The notes: a model not told the origin generated them from the letters alone. Positions 9,867-18,708 are shown, counted from the stretch's first letter. The stretch: 41,132 bases of DNA from an uncultured Eubacteriales bacterium (GCA_944333375.1 CALVKX010000002.1:1-41132); one strand, 5' to 3'. Numbers and translations are program-made.

Positions 9867-11267
9867 ATGAAACGCACAATCGCCCTGATCCTGATGCTGA
9901 CGCTGCTTCTCTCATGCCTGCCGGGCATGTCGCTGGCTGCCAAGCAGATGGAAGACGACGTGCCGGTATGGACGGAGGAGACGGTTCGTCAATATGCGTT
10001 GGATTATATCGAGGGCAAGTCCATGAGCCGCCTGTGGGGGTATTATGACCTTCAGATCCGCCGCTATATGCCCATGGACACCTACGAGGCGCTTTTGATC
10101 GACCTGGAATGGATGACGGGCGCTTTTGTCGGGCTGGGCAGCTACCGCTGCTTCGAGGAGCCGGAATATAAGCTCAAGACGCACGTTTTGCATCTCATCA
10201 TGGAAAAGCAGGACCTCGACATGTATTTTACCCATAAGAACAAGGCCGATGACTGGGAAGTCATGGCGGTGGAGTTCGTGCCGGCGGAAAAGGAGACCGT
10301 CAGCGACGGCAGCGATATGCTCGTTGGAGAAGAGCAAGGCGTAGAGCCGGGCTACACGGAAACCGCTGTGACGGTGGGCGAGGCGCCCCATGCCTTGGAG
10401 GGCGTCTTGACCATGCCCAGGGAAGCGCAGGAGGGAGAGCTCGTTCCCGCATGCGTGTTTGTCCATGATTTCACTGCCTGCGACCGGGATATGACGATGG
10501 GGGAAACGGCCTTCTTTGCGGACCTGGCGCACGCGCTGGGCGAGATGGGCATCGCTTCCCTGCGCTATGACGCCCGCGGCTATGCCTACCCGGATGAAGC
10601 CGGCTTTGAAAGCGTCTGGGAGGAGAGCGTGGAGGACGCCCTGGCCGCCTGCCAGATGCTGCGTGAAAATCCGTCCGTCGATCTCAACCGCGTCGTGGTG
10701 ATTGGCATCGGCTTTGGCGGCATGCTCGCGCCCCGCATCGTTTCCCAGTCCGAGGGCGGCTTTACCGCCATGATCGCCATCGGCAGCTCGCCAAAATCGC
10801 TGCTGGAGTGGTACTGCGACACGCAGGCGGATGTCTACGAGGCCATGGGTGAGCAGGAGCGGGACCTCATCGAGAAGATGCTGCGCAAGGTTTCCTCCGT
10901 TTCTCAGGAAGACGCAAGCGCGGTGACGCTGTTCGGGCGAAACGGGTATTACTTCTGGGAGGACCTTCATTACGACGCCATAGCCCTGATTAAGGAGCTT
11001 AAGGTTCCCACCTATATCGTTCAAGGCAGGCGGGACCCGATCGTTTCCGAGGATGAATGTCGCATCGCTTACGCCGACGCGATTGGCGACAACATGAAAT
11101 TCATGAGTTTTAAGGCTTTTCGTGGCCTGAACCACATCCTGATGAACGATCTGACCGTTGACGCCCAGGGCGTTCCCCAATACGCCGTAGCCGCCAGCCT
11201 TGACACTCAGGCCGGGCGCAACCTTTCGCAGTGGATTTTGAACCTGTACATGACCGAGGAGGAATGA
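9867..11267 (+). CDS. Secreted or lipid-anchored alpha/beta-hydrolase-like protein lacking its nucleophile (DUF3887-like N-terminus)
   Basis: 466 residues from ATG 9867, which has GAGGAGGAGA seven bases upstream; an earlier in-frame GTG at 9825 has no site. KR then a hydrophobic stretch (4-15) forms a signal sequence. It could be cut after SLAA (signal peptidase I), or LLSC (C17) could act as a lipobox. Residues about 35-140 look like the DUF3887 domain found before secreted alpha/beta hydrolases. The hydrolase fold follows: an Asp is at D390 (GRRDPIV) and a His at H423 (LNHIL). However, the nucleophile elbow reads GIGFGG, so G282 sits where Ser or Cys is expected (codons att ggc atc ggc ttt ggc ggc). 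It may be a binding protein rather than an enzyme. It occupies the slot held by codV/xerC in Bacillus and ends six bases before hslV. A weak TGCTATGTG at 9831-9839 might serve as an internal promoter. Confidence 0.8.
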   Translation: MKRTIALILMLTLLLSCLPGMSLAAKQMEDDVPVWTEETVRQYALDYIEGKSMSRLWGYYDLQIRRYMPMDTYEALLIDLEWMTGAFVGLGSYRCFEEPEYKLKTHVLHLIMEKQDLDMYFTHKNKADDWEVMAVEFVPAEKETVSDGSDMLVGEEQGVEPGYTETAVTVGEAPHALEGVLTMPREAQEGELVPACVFVHDFTACDRDMTMGETAFFADLAHALGEMGIASLRYDARGYAYPDEAGFESVWEESVEDALAACQMLRENPSVDLNRVVVIGIGFGGMLAPRIVSQSEGGFTAMIAIGSSPKSLLEWYCDTQADVYEAMGEQERDLIEKMLRKVSSVSQEDASAVTLFGRNGYYFWEDLHYDAIALIKELKVPTYIVQGRRDPIVSEDECRIAYADAIGDNMKFMSFKAFRGLNHILMNDLTVDAQGVPQYAVAASLDTQAGRNLSQWILNLYMTEEE

Positions 11268-11273
11268 TCCCCA

Positions 11274-11807
11274 ATGACCATGAGAGGAACCACGATCTGT
11301 GCCGTCAAGCGGGGCGATCAGGTCGCCATCGCCGGAGACGGACAGGTGACGATGGGGGAAAATACCGTTTTTAAGTCCAGCGCCAAAAAGGTCCGCCGGC
11401 TCTATAACGGCCAGGTGATCGCCGGCTTTGCGGGCGCCGTCTCCGACGCGTTTACGCTTTGCGAGCGCTTTGAGGAAAAGCTCACCCAGTGCGGAGGCAA
11501 TCTGGAGCGCGCCGCCGTCAGCCTGGCGCAGGACTGGCGCAGCGACACCGCGATTCGCAAGCTGGAGAGCATGCTGATTGTGGCGGACCGAAACACGCTG
11601 CTGGTTTTGAGCGGCACGGGTGAGGTGATCGATCCCGACGACGGCGTATGCGCCATCGGCTCGGGCGGCAATTTCGCGCTGGCCGCCGCGCGCGCCCTGA
11701 TTCACAACACCACCCTCTCCGCCGAGGAGATTGCGGTCAAGTCGCTGGAGGTGGCCGCCTCCATCTGCGTCTTTACCAACGACCATATCAGCGTGGAAAC
11801 GCTCTAG
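11274..11807 (+). CDS. hslV: ATP-dependent protease peptidase subunit HslV (ClpQ)
   Basis: 177 residues. HslV is the proteasome-like peptidase that forms two hexameric rings capped by HslU. The sequence starts [15 protein letters not shown], and the catalytic N-terminal threonine of the mature protein is most likely T6, implying removal of a short propeptide. [11 protein letters not shown], a core motif of the family, follows. The ATG at 11274 is preferred over the one at 11280 because AGGAGG lies 11 bases before it. That ribosome binding site overlaps the stop codon of the preceding hydrolase gene. hslU starts 10 bases after its TAG stop. The order trmFO-x-hslV-hslU matches the Bacillus codVWXY region apart from the gene between. 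Confidence 0.96.
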   Translation: MTMRGTTICAVKRGDQVAIAGDGQVTMGENTVFKSSAKKVRRLYNGQVIAGFAGAVSDAFTLCERFEEKLTQCGGNLERAAVSLAQDWRSDTAIRKLESMLIVADRNTLLVLSGTGEVIDPDDGVCAIGSGGNFALAAARALIHNTTLSAEEIAVKSLEVAASICVFTNDHISVETL

Positions 11808-11817
11808 GAGGCAGGTC

Positions 11818-13188
11818 ATGAACGAATTGACACCCAGGGAGATCATGCGGGAGCTGGACCGCTACATCATCGGTCAGGATGAGGCAAAGCGGGCGGTGGC
11901 CATCGCGCTGCGCAACCGCTACCGTCGCGCCCAGCTCGACGAGGACATCCGCAACGAGATCAGCCCCAAGAACATTTTGATGATCGGGCCAACGGGCGTC
12001 GGCAAGACGGAGATCGCCCGCAGGCTGGCCAAGCTGGTCAAAGCGCCGTTTGTTAAGGTGGAAGCCACCAAGTTTACTGAGGTTGGCTATGTGGGCCGGG
12101 ATGTGGAGAGCATCATCCGCGATCTGACCGAAAACGCGATCCGCATCGTGCGCAAGGAGTTTTCCAAGCGTGTGGAAACCCGCGCCGCCGTGCTCGCGGA
12201 GGACCGGCTGGTGTCGCTGCTCGTCAATCCGCCCAAGAAAAGCTCCTCGGGCAATCCTTTTGAATTTTTTCTGGGCGGCAAGAAAGAGCCTGAGATTCCC
12301 CGCGAGGAGCAGGAGAAGCTGGCCGTCCGCCGGGAGGATGTGCGCGAGCAGCTCCGCAGCGGCGCGCTGGAGGAAAGGGAAATTGAAATCGAGGTTGAGG
12401 ACGAGCTCCCTCAGCTGGAGGTGGGCGGCAACTCCATCAACATCGGGGATATGATGGGGGGCATGATGCCCAAAAAGACCAAGATCCGCCGCGTAAAGGT
12501 CAAGGAGGCGCGCAAGATTCTTCTGGAGGAGGAATCCGACAAGCTCATCGACGAGGATGAGGTGCGCGAGGAGGCCATCCGCAGGGCCGAGCAGCAGGGC
12601 ATTGTGTTCATCGACGAGATCGACAAGGTCGCGGGCCGCTCCTCCGGCGGCCACGGGCCGGATGTGAGCCGCGAAGGCGTGCAGCGCGACATTCTGCCCA
12701 TCGTGGAGGGCAGCACCGTAAACACCAAGTACGGCGCTGTCCGTACGGATTTCATGCTTTTTATCGCGGCGGGCGCGTTTCATGTGGCCAAGGTGTCGGA
12801 CCTGATCCCCGAGCTGCAGGGCCGCTTCCCCGTGCATGTGACGCTCAAGAGCCTTACGCAGGAGGACTTTAAGGCCATCCTGACCCAGCCCGAAAATGCG
12901 CTGACCCGTCAGTACGAGGCGCTTCTTGCCGTGGACAAGGTCTTTCTTTCCTTCGAGGACAGCGCCATCGACGCCATTGCTCACGCGGCCTATGTGCTCA
13001 ACGAAACCAAGGAGGACATCGGCGCGCGCCGCCTGTTTGCGGTTTTTGAGAAGCTTCTGGAGGATATCAGCTTCAACGCCGGCGGCGACGAGATGCCAAA
13101 CGTCTATCTCAACATCAATGGCGATTACGTCGTCGAGCACCTTGGCAAGGATGAGGTCAGCATGGACCTCAAGCGCTATATCCTTTAA
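11818..13188 (+). CDS. hslU: ATP-dependent protease ATPase subunit HslU (ClpY)
   Basis: 456 residues starting [20 protein letters not shown] at ATG 11818, with TAGGAGG just upstream. The longer in-frame opening from 11731 lies inside hslV and is not used. Walker [10 protein letters not shown] is near 58-66 and Walker [13 protein letters not shown] near 261. The intervening I-domain (about 110-240) is acidic and charged, as is usual. The C-terminus MDLKRYIL matches the tail that inserts into HslV to activate it. It unfolds substrates for HslV. A strong hairpin and T-run follow within 10 bases, so the operon that starts upstream of this window ends here. No codY follows, unlike in Bacillus. Confidence 0.97.
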   Translation: MNELTPREIMRELDRYIIGQDEAKRAVAIALRNRYRRAQLDEDIRNEISPKNILMIGPTGVGKTEIARRLAKLVKAPFVKVEATKFTEVGYVGRDVESIIRDLTENAIRIVRKEFSKRVETRAAVLAEDRLVSLLVNPPKKSSSGNPFEFFLGGKKEPEIPREEQEKLAVRREDVREQLRSGALEEREIEIEVEDELPQLEVGGNSINIGDMMGGMMPKKTKIRRVKVKEARKILLEEESDKLIDEDEVREEAIRRAEQQGIVFIDEIDKVAGRSSGGHGPDVSREGVQRDILPIVEGSTVNTKYGAVRTDFMLFIAAGAFHVAKVSDLIPELQGRFPVHVTLKSLTQEDFKAILTQPENALTRQYEALLAVDKVFLSFEDSAIDAIAHAAYVLNETKEDIGARRLFAVFEKLLEDISFNAGGDEMPNVYLNINGDYVVEHLGKDEVSMDLKRYIL

Positions 13189-13195
13189 ATCCCGA

Positions 13196-13221
13196 GGGAA
13201 CGGTCCAGGCCGTTCCCTTTT
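13196..13221 (+). terminator. Rho-independent terminator after hslU
   Basis: An eight-base-pair GC-rich stem (GGGAACGG at 13196-13203 with CCGTTCCC at 13210-13217) has a six-base loop and is followed directly by TTTT. It begins eight bases after the hslU stop and precedes a separate promoter for the next gene. Confidence 0.9.
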
Positions 13222-13232
13222 CAAATCCAGTA

Positions 13233-13241
13233 TGCTATAAT
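13233..13241 (+). promoter_or_regulatory. Extended -10 promoter for the mtaD-glycosyltransferase operon
   Basis: TGCTATAAT is a perfect extended -10 element (TG at 13233, TATAAT at 13236-13241). No good -35 is present: the best 17-base spacing gives TTCCCT, inside the terminator. Transcription should start near 13248, about 26 bases before the ATG at 13274. Confidence 0.7.
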
Positions 13242-13273
13242 GATTCCAATGAGAAAAGGAGGAAGATGGCCAT

Positions 13274-14596
13274 ATGCGGATTCGTATTACCAATGTCCTT
13301 TTGATGCCCGGCGTGACAGACGAGGCGCATATTCCCTTTATTCCCGATGCGGAGGTTTTGATCGAGGGAAACCGCATCGTCTATGCCGGCCCCCGGAGCG
13401 GGGTTCCAGCCTTTGAGGAGGACGAATGGATTGACGGCGAGGGCGCGCTGGCCATGCCGGGGCTTTGCAACATGCACACGCATACGCCCATGACGCTGCT
13501 CAGGAGCATCGGCAGCGACCTGACGCTGGACCGTTGGCTCAACGAAGCGATTTTCCCCGTCGAAAAGCACCTGACGGACGAGGCGGTGCGCGCGGGAAGC
13601 GACCTGGGCATTTTGGAGATGTTGCGGTTTGGCACCACCTCCTTCAACGACATGTACATGCACATGGACATGGAAGCGCAGGCCGTACGGGACAGCGGCA
13701 TGCGCGCTTTGCTGGGCCATGGCGTTGTGGACTTCGACGAAAGCTGCGCCGACCTGATTCCAAACATCGACCTCATTGAAAAATGGAATCACGCGGCAGG
13801 TGACCGCATCCGGGTCAGCCTCGCGCCGCACAGCGAGGGCGCAACCACCGAAAAAGTGCTGCTTCGTATTCGGGAGGCGGCCGAAACCTATCATATTCCC
13901 ATCCATATCCATGTCAGCGAAACGAAGCTGGATTATGACGGAAGCCTGAAACGCCGCGGTCTTACCCCGCCGCAGTATCTGGAGAAGCTGGGGCTGACCG
14001 CCTACCCGGTGCTGGCTGCGCACTGCGTATGGATGGACGATGAGGATATCGAGCTCTTTGCGCGCCGAAAGGTCACGGTGCTCCACAACCCCATCAGCAA
14101 CCTCAAGCTGGCCAGCGGCGTTGCGCCTGTGGCCAGGATGCTCAGGGCGGGATGCAGGATTACGCTGGGAACCGACGGCGTGGCGAGCAACAACAACCTC
14201 AATCTTTGGGAAGAAATCAAGCTCATGCCGATGCTCCAGAAGGGCTATACGCTCGACCCGACGGTGGTTTCGCCGGCGCAGACCATAGCGGCCGCCACCA
14301 GCGCGGGAGCGGAGGCGCTGGGCTATCGCGACCTTGGCCTGCTGAAACCCGGTTATCTGGCGGATCTCATTCTTGTGGACACCTCGGGCTCCCATATGTG
14401 CCCCTGCAACGACATGGAGAGCAACCTCGTCTATTGCACGCAGGGCAGCGATGTGAGGCTGACCATGGTTGACGGAAAGGTCCTCTACCGGGACGGCGCC
14501 TACACGACGCTTGATCCGCGCCTGGTATGCGAGCGCGGCAGGAAGCAGGCGGCCGAGCTGATGGAGCGAGCCGCCAGGGCCGCCGCAGACAAATGA
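13274..14596 (+). CDS. mtaD: Amidohydrolase, 5'-methylthioadenosine/S-adenosylhomocysteine deaminase type
   Basis: 440 residues, metal-dependent amidohydrolase superfamily. Metal ligands are visible: H68 and H70 in NMHTH, then IHIHVSET, LAAHCVWMD and LGTDGVASNNNLN, in the order typical of the MTA/SAH deaminase branch. The expected reaction is deamination of SAH or MTA to the inosyl compounds, recycling by-products of SAM use. The substrate is inferred from family; guanine-deaminase-like or other aminohydrolase activity cannot be excluded. AAGGAGGA precedes the ATG by about 10 bases; an ATG at 13266 is out of frame. Its TGA overlaps the ATG of the next glycosyltransferase (ATGA), an unexpected coupling of nucleoside salvage and glycan genes. 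Confidence 0.88.
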   Translation: MRIRITNVLLMPGVTDEAHIPFIPDAEVLIEGNRIVYAGPRSGVPAFEEDEWIDGEGALAMPGLCNMHTHTPMTLLRSIGSDLTLDRWLNEAIFPVEKHLTDEAVRAGSDLGILEMLRFGTTSFNDMYMHMDMEAQAVRDSGMRALLGHGVVDFDESCADLIPNIDLIEKWNHAAGDRIRVSLAPHSEGATTEKVLLRIREAAETYHIPIHIHVSETKLDYDGSLKRRGLTPPQYLEKLGLTAYPVLAAHCVWMDDEDIELFARRKVTVLHNPISNLKLASGVAPVARMLRAGCRITLGTDGVASNNNLNLWEEIKLMPMLQKGYTLDPTVVSPAQTIAAATSAGAEALGYRDLGLLKPGYLADLILVDTSGSHMCPCNDMESNLVYCTQGSDVRLTMVDGKVLYRDGAYTTLDPRLVCERGRKQAAELMERAARAAADK

Positions 14597-15789
14597 ACAT
14601 TCTTGTCATCTGCCAGCATTACTGGCCGGAGAATTTCCGGGTCACGGAGATCTGTGAGGCACTGGTCCAGCGCGGCCATCGGGTGACCGCGCTGGTGGGC
14701 CTGCCCAACTATCCCAGCGGTATCGTTCCAAAAGAATACAAGCGCTTTCAAAACCGCCGCCAAACAAGAAACGGGGTGGAGATCCTGCGCTGCTTTGAAA
14801 TCGGGCGCCGGCCGGGAAAGCTGGGACTGGCCGTTAACTATGTCAGCTATATGCTTTCCGCGTCGGCAAAAGCGCTGCTTTTAAAACGGGATTATGACGT
14901 GGTGTACGCCTATTCCACCTCGCCCGTGCTCATGAGCCTTCCCGCGGCGCTGCTGCGCTGTTTTACGCCCCGGAAGCTCATGATCTATGTGCTGGACATC
15001 TGGCCGGCCTGCCTGGCAGCCATGAACGTGGGGGAGCGGTCCCTGCTGTATCGCTTCATGAAGCATGTCAGCCGCTGGGTCTACCGAAAAGCGGATCTGC
15101 TGATCTACTCATCGAAGCGCTTTCAGGGCTATCTTCGTTCGGTGCATGGCATCGAGGTCGGGGACGAACAATACATGCCCCAATTCGCCGACGATGTCTT
15201 TCGTGCGCCGCTTCCGAAAAAGCCTGCCTCGGACGTGCTGGATCTCGTCTTTGCAGGTAACATCGGAAAGGTGCAGGCTGTCGAGGTGCTCATCCGCTCC
15301 GCCGCGCTGCTTCGGGAGCTGCCCATCCGCTGGCATATCGTGGGAGACGGCTCCAACGAGACGGCGTGCCGCGAACTCGCCGCCACACTTGGTCTGGATG
15401 AGATTGTGACGTTCTACGGGCGGAGGCCGCTCAATGAGATGCCGACCTTTTATGCCATGGCGGACGCCATGCTGGTGAGCATGCGGGACGACATCAGCGT
15501 CAACGATACCCTGCCGGGAAAGGTGCAGAGCTATATGGCCGCCGGAAAGCCGGTGCTTGGGAGCATCGCGGGCGAGGCCGCCTATGTGATCGAGCAGTCG
15601 GGATGCGGCCTCTGCGCGCCGCCTGACGACCCTGAGGCTTTTGCGCGCATCGTGCGGCGCTTTATCGCCACCGGGGACAAGGCGGCCATGGGGGAGCGGG
15701 GGCGCGCCTATTACGGCGCCCATTTCACGAAACAGGAGCACATGGACAGGTTGGAAGCGATGCTGCGTCGGCTTGCGGGAGGGAACTGA
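14593..15789 (+). CDS. GT4-family glycosyltransferase, WbuB/WcaI-like
   Basis: 398 residues from the ATG at 14593, which overlaps the mtaD stop; an in-frame upstream opening at 14527 lies inside mtaD. This is a GT-B fold enzyme. The N-terminus (MNILVICQHYWPENFRVTEI, then GLPNYPSG) matches the WbuB/WcaI group of GT4 enzymes, which act on undecaprenyl-linked surface polysaccharides. The C-terminal donor-binding domain contains FAGNIGKVQ and VNDTLPGKVQSYMAAGKPV. It has no transmembrane signal and is probably a peripheral enzyme on the inner membrane face. The next gene begins at the base after its stop. Sugar donor and acceptor cannot be told from sequence. Confidence 0.88.
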   Translation: MNILVICQHYWPENFRVTEICEALVQRGHRVTALVGLPNYPSGIVPKEYKRFQNRRQTRNGVEILRCFEIGRRPGKLGLAVNYVSYMLSASAKALLLKRDYDVVYAYSTSPVLMSLPAALLRCFTPRKLMIYVLDIWPACLAAMNVGERSLLYRFMKHVSRWVYRKADLLIYSSKRFQGYLRSVHGIEVGDEQYMPQFADDVFRAPLPKKPASDVLDLVFAGNIGKVQAVEVLIRSAALLRELPIRWHIVGDGSNETACRELAATLGLDEIVTFYGRRPLNEMPTFYAMADAMLVSMRDDISVNDTLPGKVQSYMAAGKPVLGSIAGEAAYVIEQSGCGLCAPPDDPEAFARIVRRFIATGDKAAMGERGRAYYGAHFTKQEHMDRLEAMLRRLAGGN

Positions 15790-16998
15790 GTGCGGGTATT
15801 TCAGCTCAACACCTATTGCGGGGTCAAAAGCACAGGCCGTATAGCGCTTGAGATCGCGCGTCTTGTGGAGGCGGACGGGGGAGCGTGCAGGATCGGCTAC
15901 GGCGTTCCCGGCATCGTGCCCGAGGCGGAGCGGTTCGCCGTTCGCGTCGGCACGGCCTGGGAGCGAAAGCTTCACGGCGCCGCCCGCAAGCTTTTGGATG
16001 CGGAGGGGTATGGAAGTCCGCTGGGCACCGCCGCGCTGATCCGGGAGATGCGGCGGTTTTCGCCGGATATCATCCATTTGCACAACCTGCATGGCTGCTA
16101 TCTGAACCTGCCGATGCTCTTTTCCTACCTGCGCGGCGCCGGTGTCCCTGTCGTCTGGACGCTGCATGACTGCTGGCCTTTTACGGGACATTGCGCATAC
16201 TTTGATTTTTGCGGCTGCGATCGCTGGCGCACGGAGTGCCACGCCTGTCCCCAGCAGCACAGCTATCCTGTCTGTATGGGATTGGATGGTTCGCGTCGAA
16301 ACTATCGGATGAAGAAACGGCTGTTTTCGCCGCTTGAATCGCTCACCTTCGTGGCTCCCTGCCAATGGATGACCGGGCCGCTTCGGGACTCGTTTCTTGG
16401 CGCACATTCCGTCCGCGTGATCCCAAACGGCGTGAACCGCTCCGTATTCCGGCCAACGCCCAGCGATCTGCGGCGCGCCTACGGGCTGGAGGGCGTGCGC
16501 GTCATCCTGGCTGTGGCCTCTGAATGGGACGAACGAAAGGGCCTGCGCTATTTGATCCAGGCGGCGGAAAAGATGGGGGAGCGCTATCGGTTTGTCGTCA
16601 TCGGGCTGGAGGAGGAGCAGCTTGCCGCGCTTCCGCCGGGGATGCTGGGCCTTCGCCGCACGCGGGATGCCGATGAGCTTGCCGCATGGTATACCGCCGC
16701 GGATTGCTTCGCCAATCCAACCCTTGAGGACAACATGCCCATGGTCAATCTCGAGGCCCTGGCGTGCGGTACGCCCATAGCGGTGTTCCGTACAGGCGGA
16801 TGCCCCGAGGCCGTCGGCGGTGAGGCGTGCGGCCGCGTCGTGGAGAAGGGCGACGTGGAGGCCCTTTGCGGCGCGCTGGCTGAGCTGAGCGAAAAAAAGC
16901 CCTCGCTCACGCAGGCCTGTCTGGCGCGCGCCAGGCAGTTTGACGCAAACGAGGCGTTTCTTTCCTACCTTTCATTGTACAAGGAGCTTTGCTCATGA
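15790..16998 (+). CDS. GT4-family glycosyltransferase (second of three)
   Basis: 402 residues with a GTG start directly after the TGA of the previous gene and GGGAGG seven bases upstream. GT-B fold. HLHNLHGCYLNLP, then WTLHDCWPFTGHC and a cysteine cluster (CGC..C..CP, roughly residues 136-156) are typical of a WcaC-like group of GT4 enzymes; the cysteines may bind metal, which is inference. The donor site includes IPNGVNRSVFRP, WDERKGLRYLI and an E-x7-E-like TLEDNMPMVNLEALACGTP. It overlaps the start of the third glycosyltransferase (ATGA). Together the three probably build consecutive linkages of one glycan. Confidence 0.87.
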   Translation: MRVFQLNTYCGVKSTGRIALEIARLVEADGGACRIGYGVPGIVPEAERFAVRVGTAWERKLHGAARKLLDAEGYGSPLGTAALIREMRRFSPDIIHLHNLHGCYLNLPMLFSYLRGAGVPVVWTLHDCWPFTGHCAYFDFCGCDRWRTECHACPQQHSYPVCMGLDGSRRNYRMKKRLFSPLESLTFVAPCQWMTGPLRDSFLGAHSVRVIPNGVNRSVFRPTPSDLRRAYGLEGVRVILAVASEWDERKGLRYLIQAAEKMGERYRFVVIGLEEEQLAALPPGMLGLRRTRDADELAAWYTAADCFANPTLEDNMPMVNLEALACGTPIAVFRTGGCPEAVGGEACGRVVEKGDVEALCGALAELSEKKPSLTQACLARARQFDANEAFLSYLSLYKELCS

Positions 16999-18197
16999 AC
17001 GTGTTGATGCTATCCCTGATGTACCCCAGAGATACCCTTGAAGAGGTGTCCCGCAACGCAAAGGACAAGCTGCAAATCCAGATCGACAGCTACCAGCGCG
17101 CCTTTGCGGAGGGAATAAGGGAAAACCTTGGAAGAGGCGAGGCGCTGGACATCATCAACGCCCTGCCCGTGGGAGTTTTTCCAAAGCAGTACAGCAAGGC
17201 GCTTCTTCCGGCCGGATGGCATGACGGGCATACGCTGTATGAGCTGGGATGCATCAACTTGCCCGGGCTGAAGCAATGCGGACGCACCATGCGGGCAGCT
17301 CAGCGGATTGCCGCATGGTGCGCACAGAGTACGCAGAATCGGACGGTGCTGATCTATACGGTCTATCTTCCGTATCTTCAGGCCGTCATGCGGGTCAAAA
17401 AGCGCTATCCCGACCTCAAGGCCTGCGTCATCGTAACGGATCTTCCAAACGAATTCGGATTGGCCTCGGGGAGGTCCGGGCTGCTCAAGCGCATCGAATA
17501 TGCCCGCGGACGCAAAAGCATGGCGCTATGCCGCAGGATGGACGGATTTGTGCTGCTCACCCGGCCCATGGCCGAGGCGCTGGGGATCGGAGACAAGCCC
17601 TATCTGGTGATCGAGGGCCTGATTCTCAACAGCAAAGAGGTAAAACCCACAGCTGGGCAGCAGGGGCGTCCGGCCGTGCTTTACAGCGGAACGCTGGAGC
17701 CGGATCTGGGCGTGGGGGAGATGCTCGAGGCCTTTTCGCAGATGCCGGAATACGAGCTGTGGATCTGCGGACAGGGGAGCATGTGCCGCGACGTTGAATC
17801 GGCCGCCAGGCGAGCCCCCAATATTCGATATTATGGCTTCGTGCCGCACAAGCAGGCCCTGGCGCTGCAAAGCAGGGCTGACCTGCTCATCAACCCCCGC
17901 TCGCCCCGCGGGACTTTCACGCGCTATTCGTTTCCAAGCAAGACCCTGGAGTATCTGCGCTCCGCCAAGCCCGTCGTGTGCTACCGTCTGGAGGGAATCC
18001 CTCAGGAATACGATCCTTATCTCTACTTCATTGAGGGCGATGGGCCGGAGGCGATTATGCGGGCGGTTCGCAAGGCGCTCTCGCTCCCGCCCGAGGAACG
18101 CCAGGCCCTTGGCGAACGCGCCCGCGCGTTTATTCTGGCCAACAAGACACCCGCTGTGCAATGCAGGCGGCTGATGTCCTATCTGCGCGGCCTATGA
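16995..18197 (+). CDS. Glycosyltransferase, GT-B fold (third of three)
   Basis: 400 residues from ATG 16995, with AAGGAG eight bases upstream and an ATGA overlap with the preceding gene. The N-terminal half is less conserved. The C-terminal half has LYSGTLEPDLGVGEMLEAF, IRYYGFVPHKQALALQSRAD and NPRSPRGTFTRYSFPSKTLE, typical of GT4-like enzymes in capsule or exopolysaccharide clusters. I cannot name the sugar. The stop region overlaps by six bases, tail to tail, the stop of the small minus-strand gene at 18192-18533. No terminator hairpin is visible between them. Confidence 0.85.
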   Translation: MNVLMLSLMYPRDTLEEVSRNAKDKLQIQIDSYQRAFAEGIRENLGRGEALDIINALPVGVFPKQYSKALLPAGWHDGHTLYELGCINLPGLKQCGRTMRAAQRIAAWCAQSTQNRTVLIYTVYLPYLQAVMRVKKRYPDLKACVIVTDLPNEFGLASGRSGLLKRIEYARGRKSMALCRRMDGFVLLTRPMAEALGIGDKPYLVIEGLILNSKEVKPTAGQQGRPAVLYSGTLEPDLGVGEMLEAFSQMPEYELWICGQGSMCRDVESAARRAPNIRYYGFVPHKQALALQSRADLLINPRSPRGTFTRYSFPSKTLEYLRSAKPVVCYRLEGIPQEYDPYLYFIEGDGPEAIMRAVRKALSLPPEERQALGERARAFILANKTPAVQCRRLMSYLRGL

Positions 18198-18533
18198 CAT
18201 GGAATGGTATTTCCCGCCGGTCTGCAATTCGGCCTGTTTCAGCCGTGCGATGACCGCGTCATATTGGCTGTGGCGCGAGCGCTGAAAATCCGACCGTTGC
18301 GGCATGGGGCCCCGCGGCACCTCCGGCGGCGGGACGGGGAGGTCGCGCTTTACAGCGGATTCCCGGCGAGCGGGCGCAACCGGCTCGCGCTTTTCCTGCC
18401 GCTTCTCCTGCGGCGGCAGGACATCCTCCACACCGCTTTGTATGTAAGGAAGCTTTACGCTTTGGTATTCCAGCCATTTGATCTGCTTTTCAGCCCCGGT
18501 CAGGGCCGCAAATGGCGATACGCGGTTTGCCAT
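18192..18533 (-). CDS. Small orphan protein, charged and proline-rich, unknown function
   Basis: 113 residues starting MANRVSPFAALTGAEKQIKW, with AAGGAGGGAGA about eight bases before the ATG, a strong ribosome binding site. The frame continues upstream to 18944, but that part is antisense to the MgtC gene. Residues 1-40 look helical (KQIKWLEYQSVKLPYIQ). Residues 41-80 are rich in Pro, Arg, Lys and Glu and probably disordered. The C-terminus (QYDAVIARLKQAELQTGG) may be a short helix. There is no signal peptide, membrane segment or cysteine. I recognise no family. It is isolated from mgtC by a terminator and I find no convincing promoter. Its reality rests on the ribosome binding site and frame integrity. 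Confidence 0.65.
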   Translation of the reverse strand: MANRVSPFAALTGAEKQIKWLEYQSVKLPYIQSGVEDVLPPQEKRQEKREPVAPARRESAVKRDLPVPPPEVPRGPMPQRSDFQRSRHSQYDAVIARLKQAELQTGGKYHSMS

Positions 18534-18630
18534 AGGCTTCTCCCTCCTTGCAGAATAAGAAAAGATCCACGTTCTCAGGATATGCCGGGGCGGGCGGAGG
18601 GTGCGGCCGCCACTGGCTTTCGAGGTACAA

Positions 18631-18670
18631 AAACGATGTTCCCATGAGGATTGCCGCCTCATGGGAACAT
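18631..18670 (-). terminator. Rho-independent terminator after the mgtC-family gene
   Basis: A perfect 14-base-pair stem (18636-18649 with 18657-18670, seven-base loop) is followed on the minus strand by CGTTTTTG. It lies 39 bases after the MgtC-family stop and ends the lexA operon. Confidence 0.88.
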
Positions 18671-18708
18671 GGCATTTGATCGGCGCTGGCCGGGATAGAG
18701 CGCGGCGC

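Noticed and set aside
9912..11846. 644-codon minus-strand open frame over the hydrolase and hslV genes
   Set aside because: Shadow of two recognisable plus-strand genes, with no ribosome binding site.
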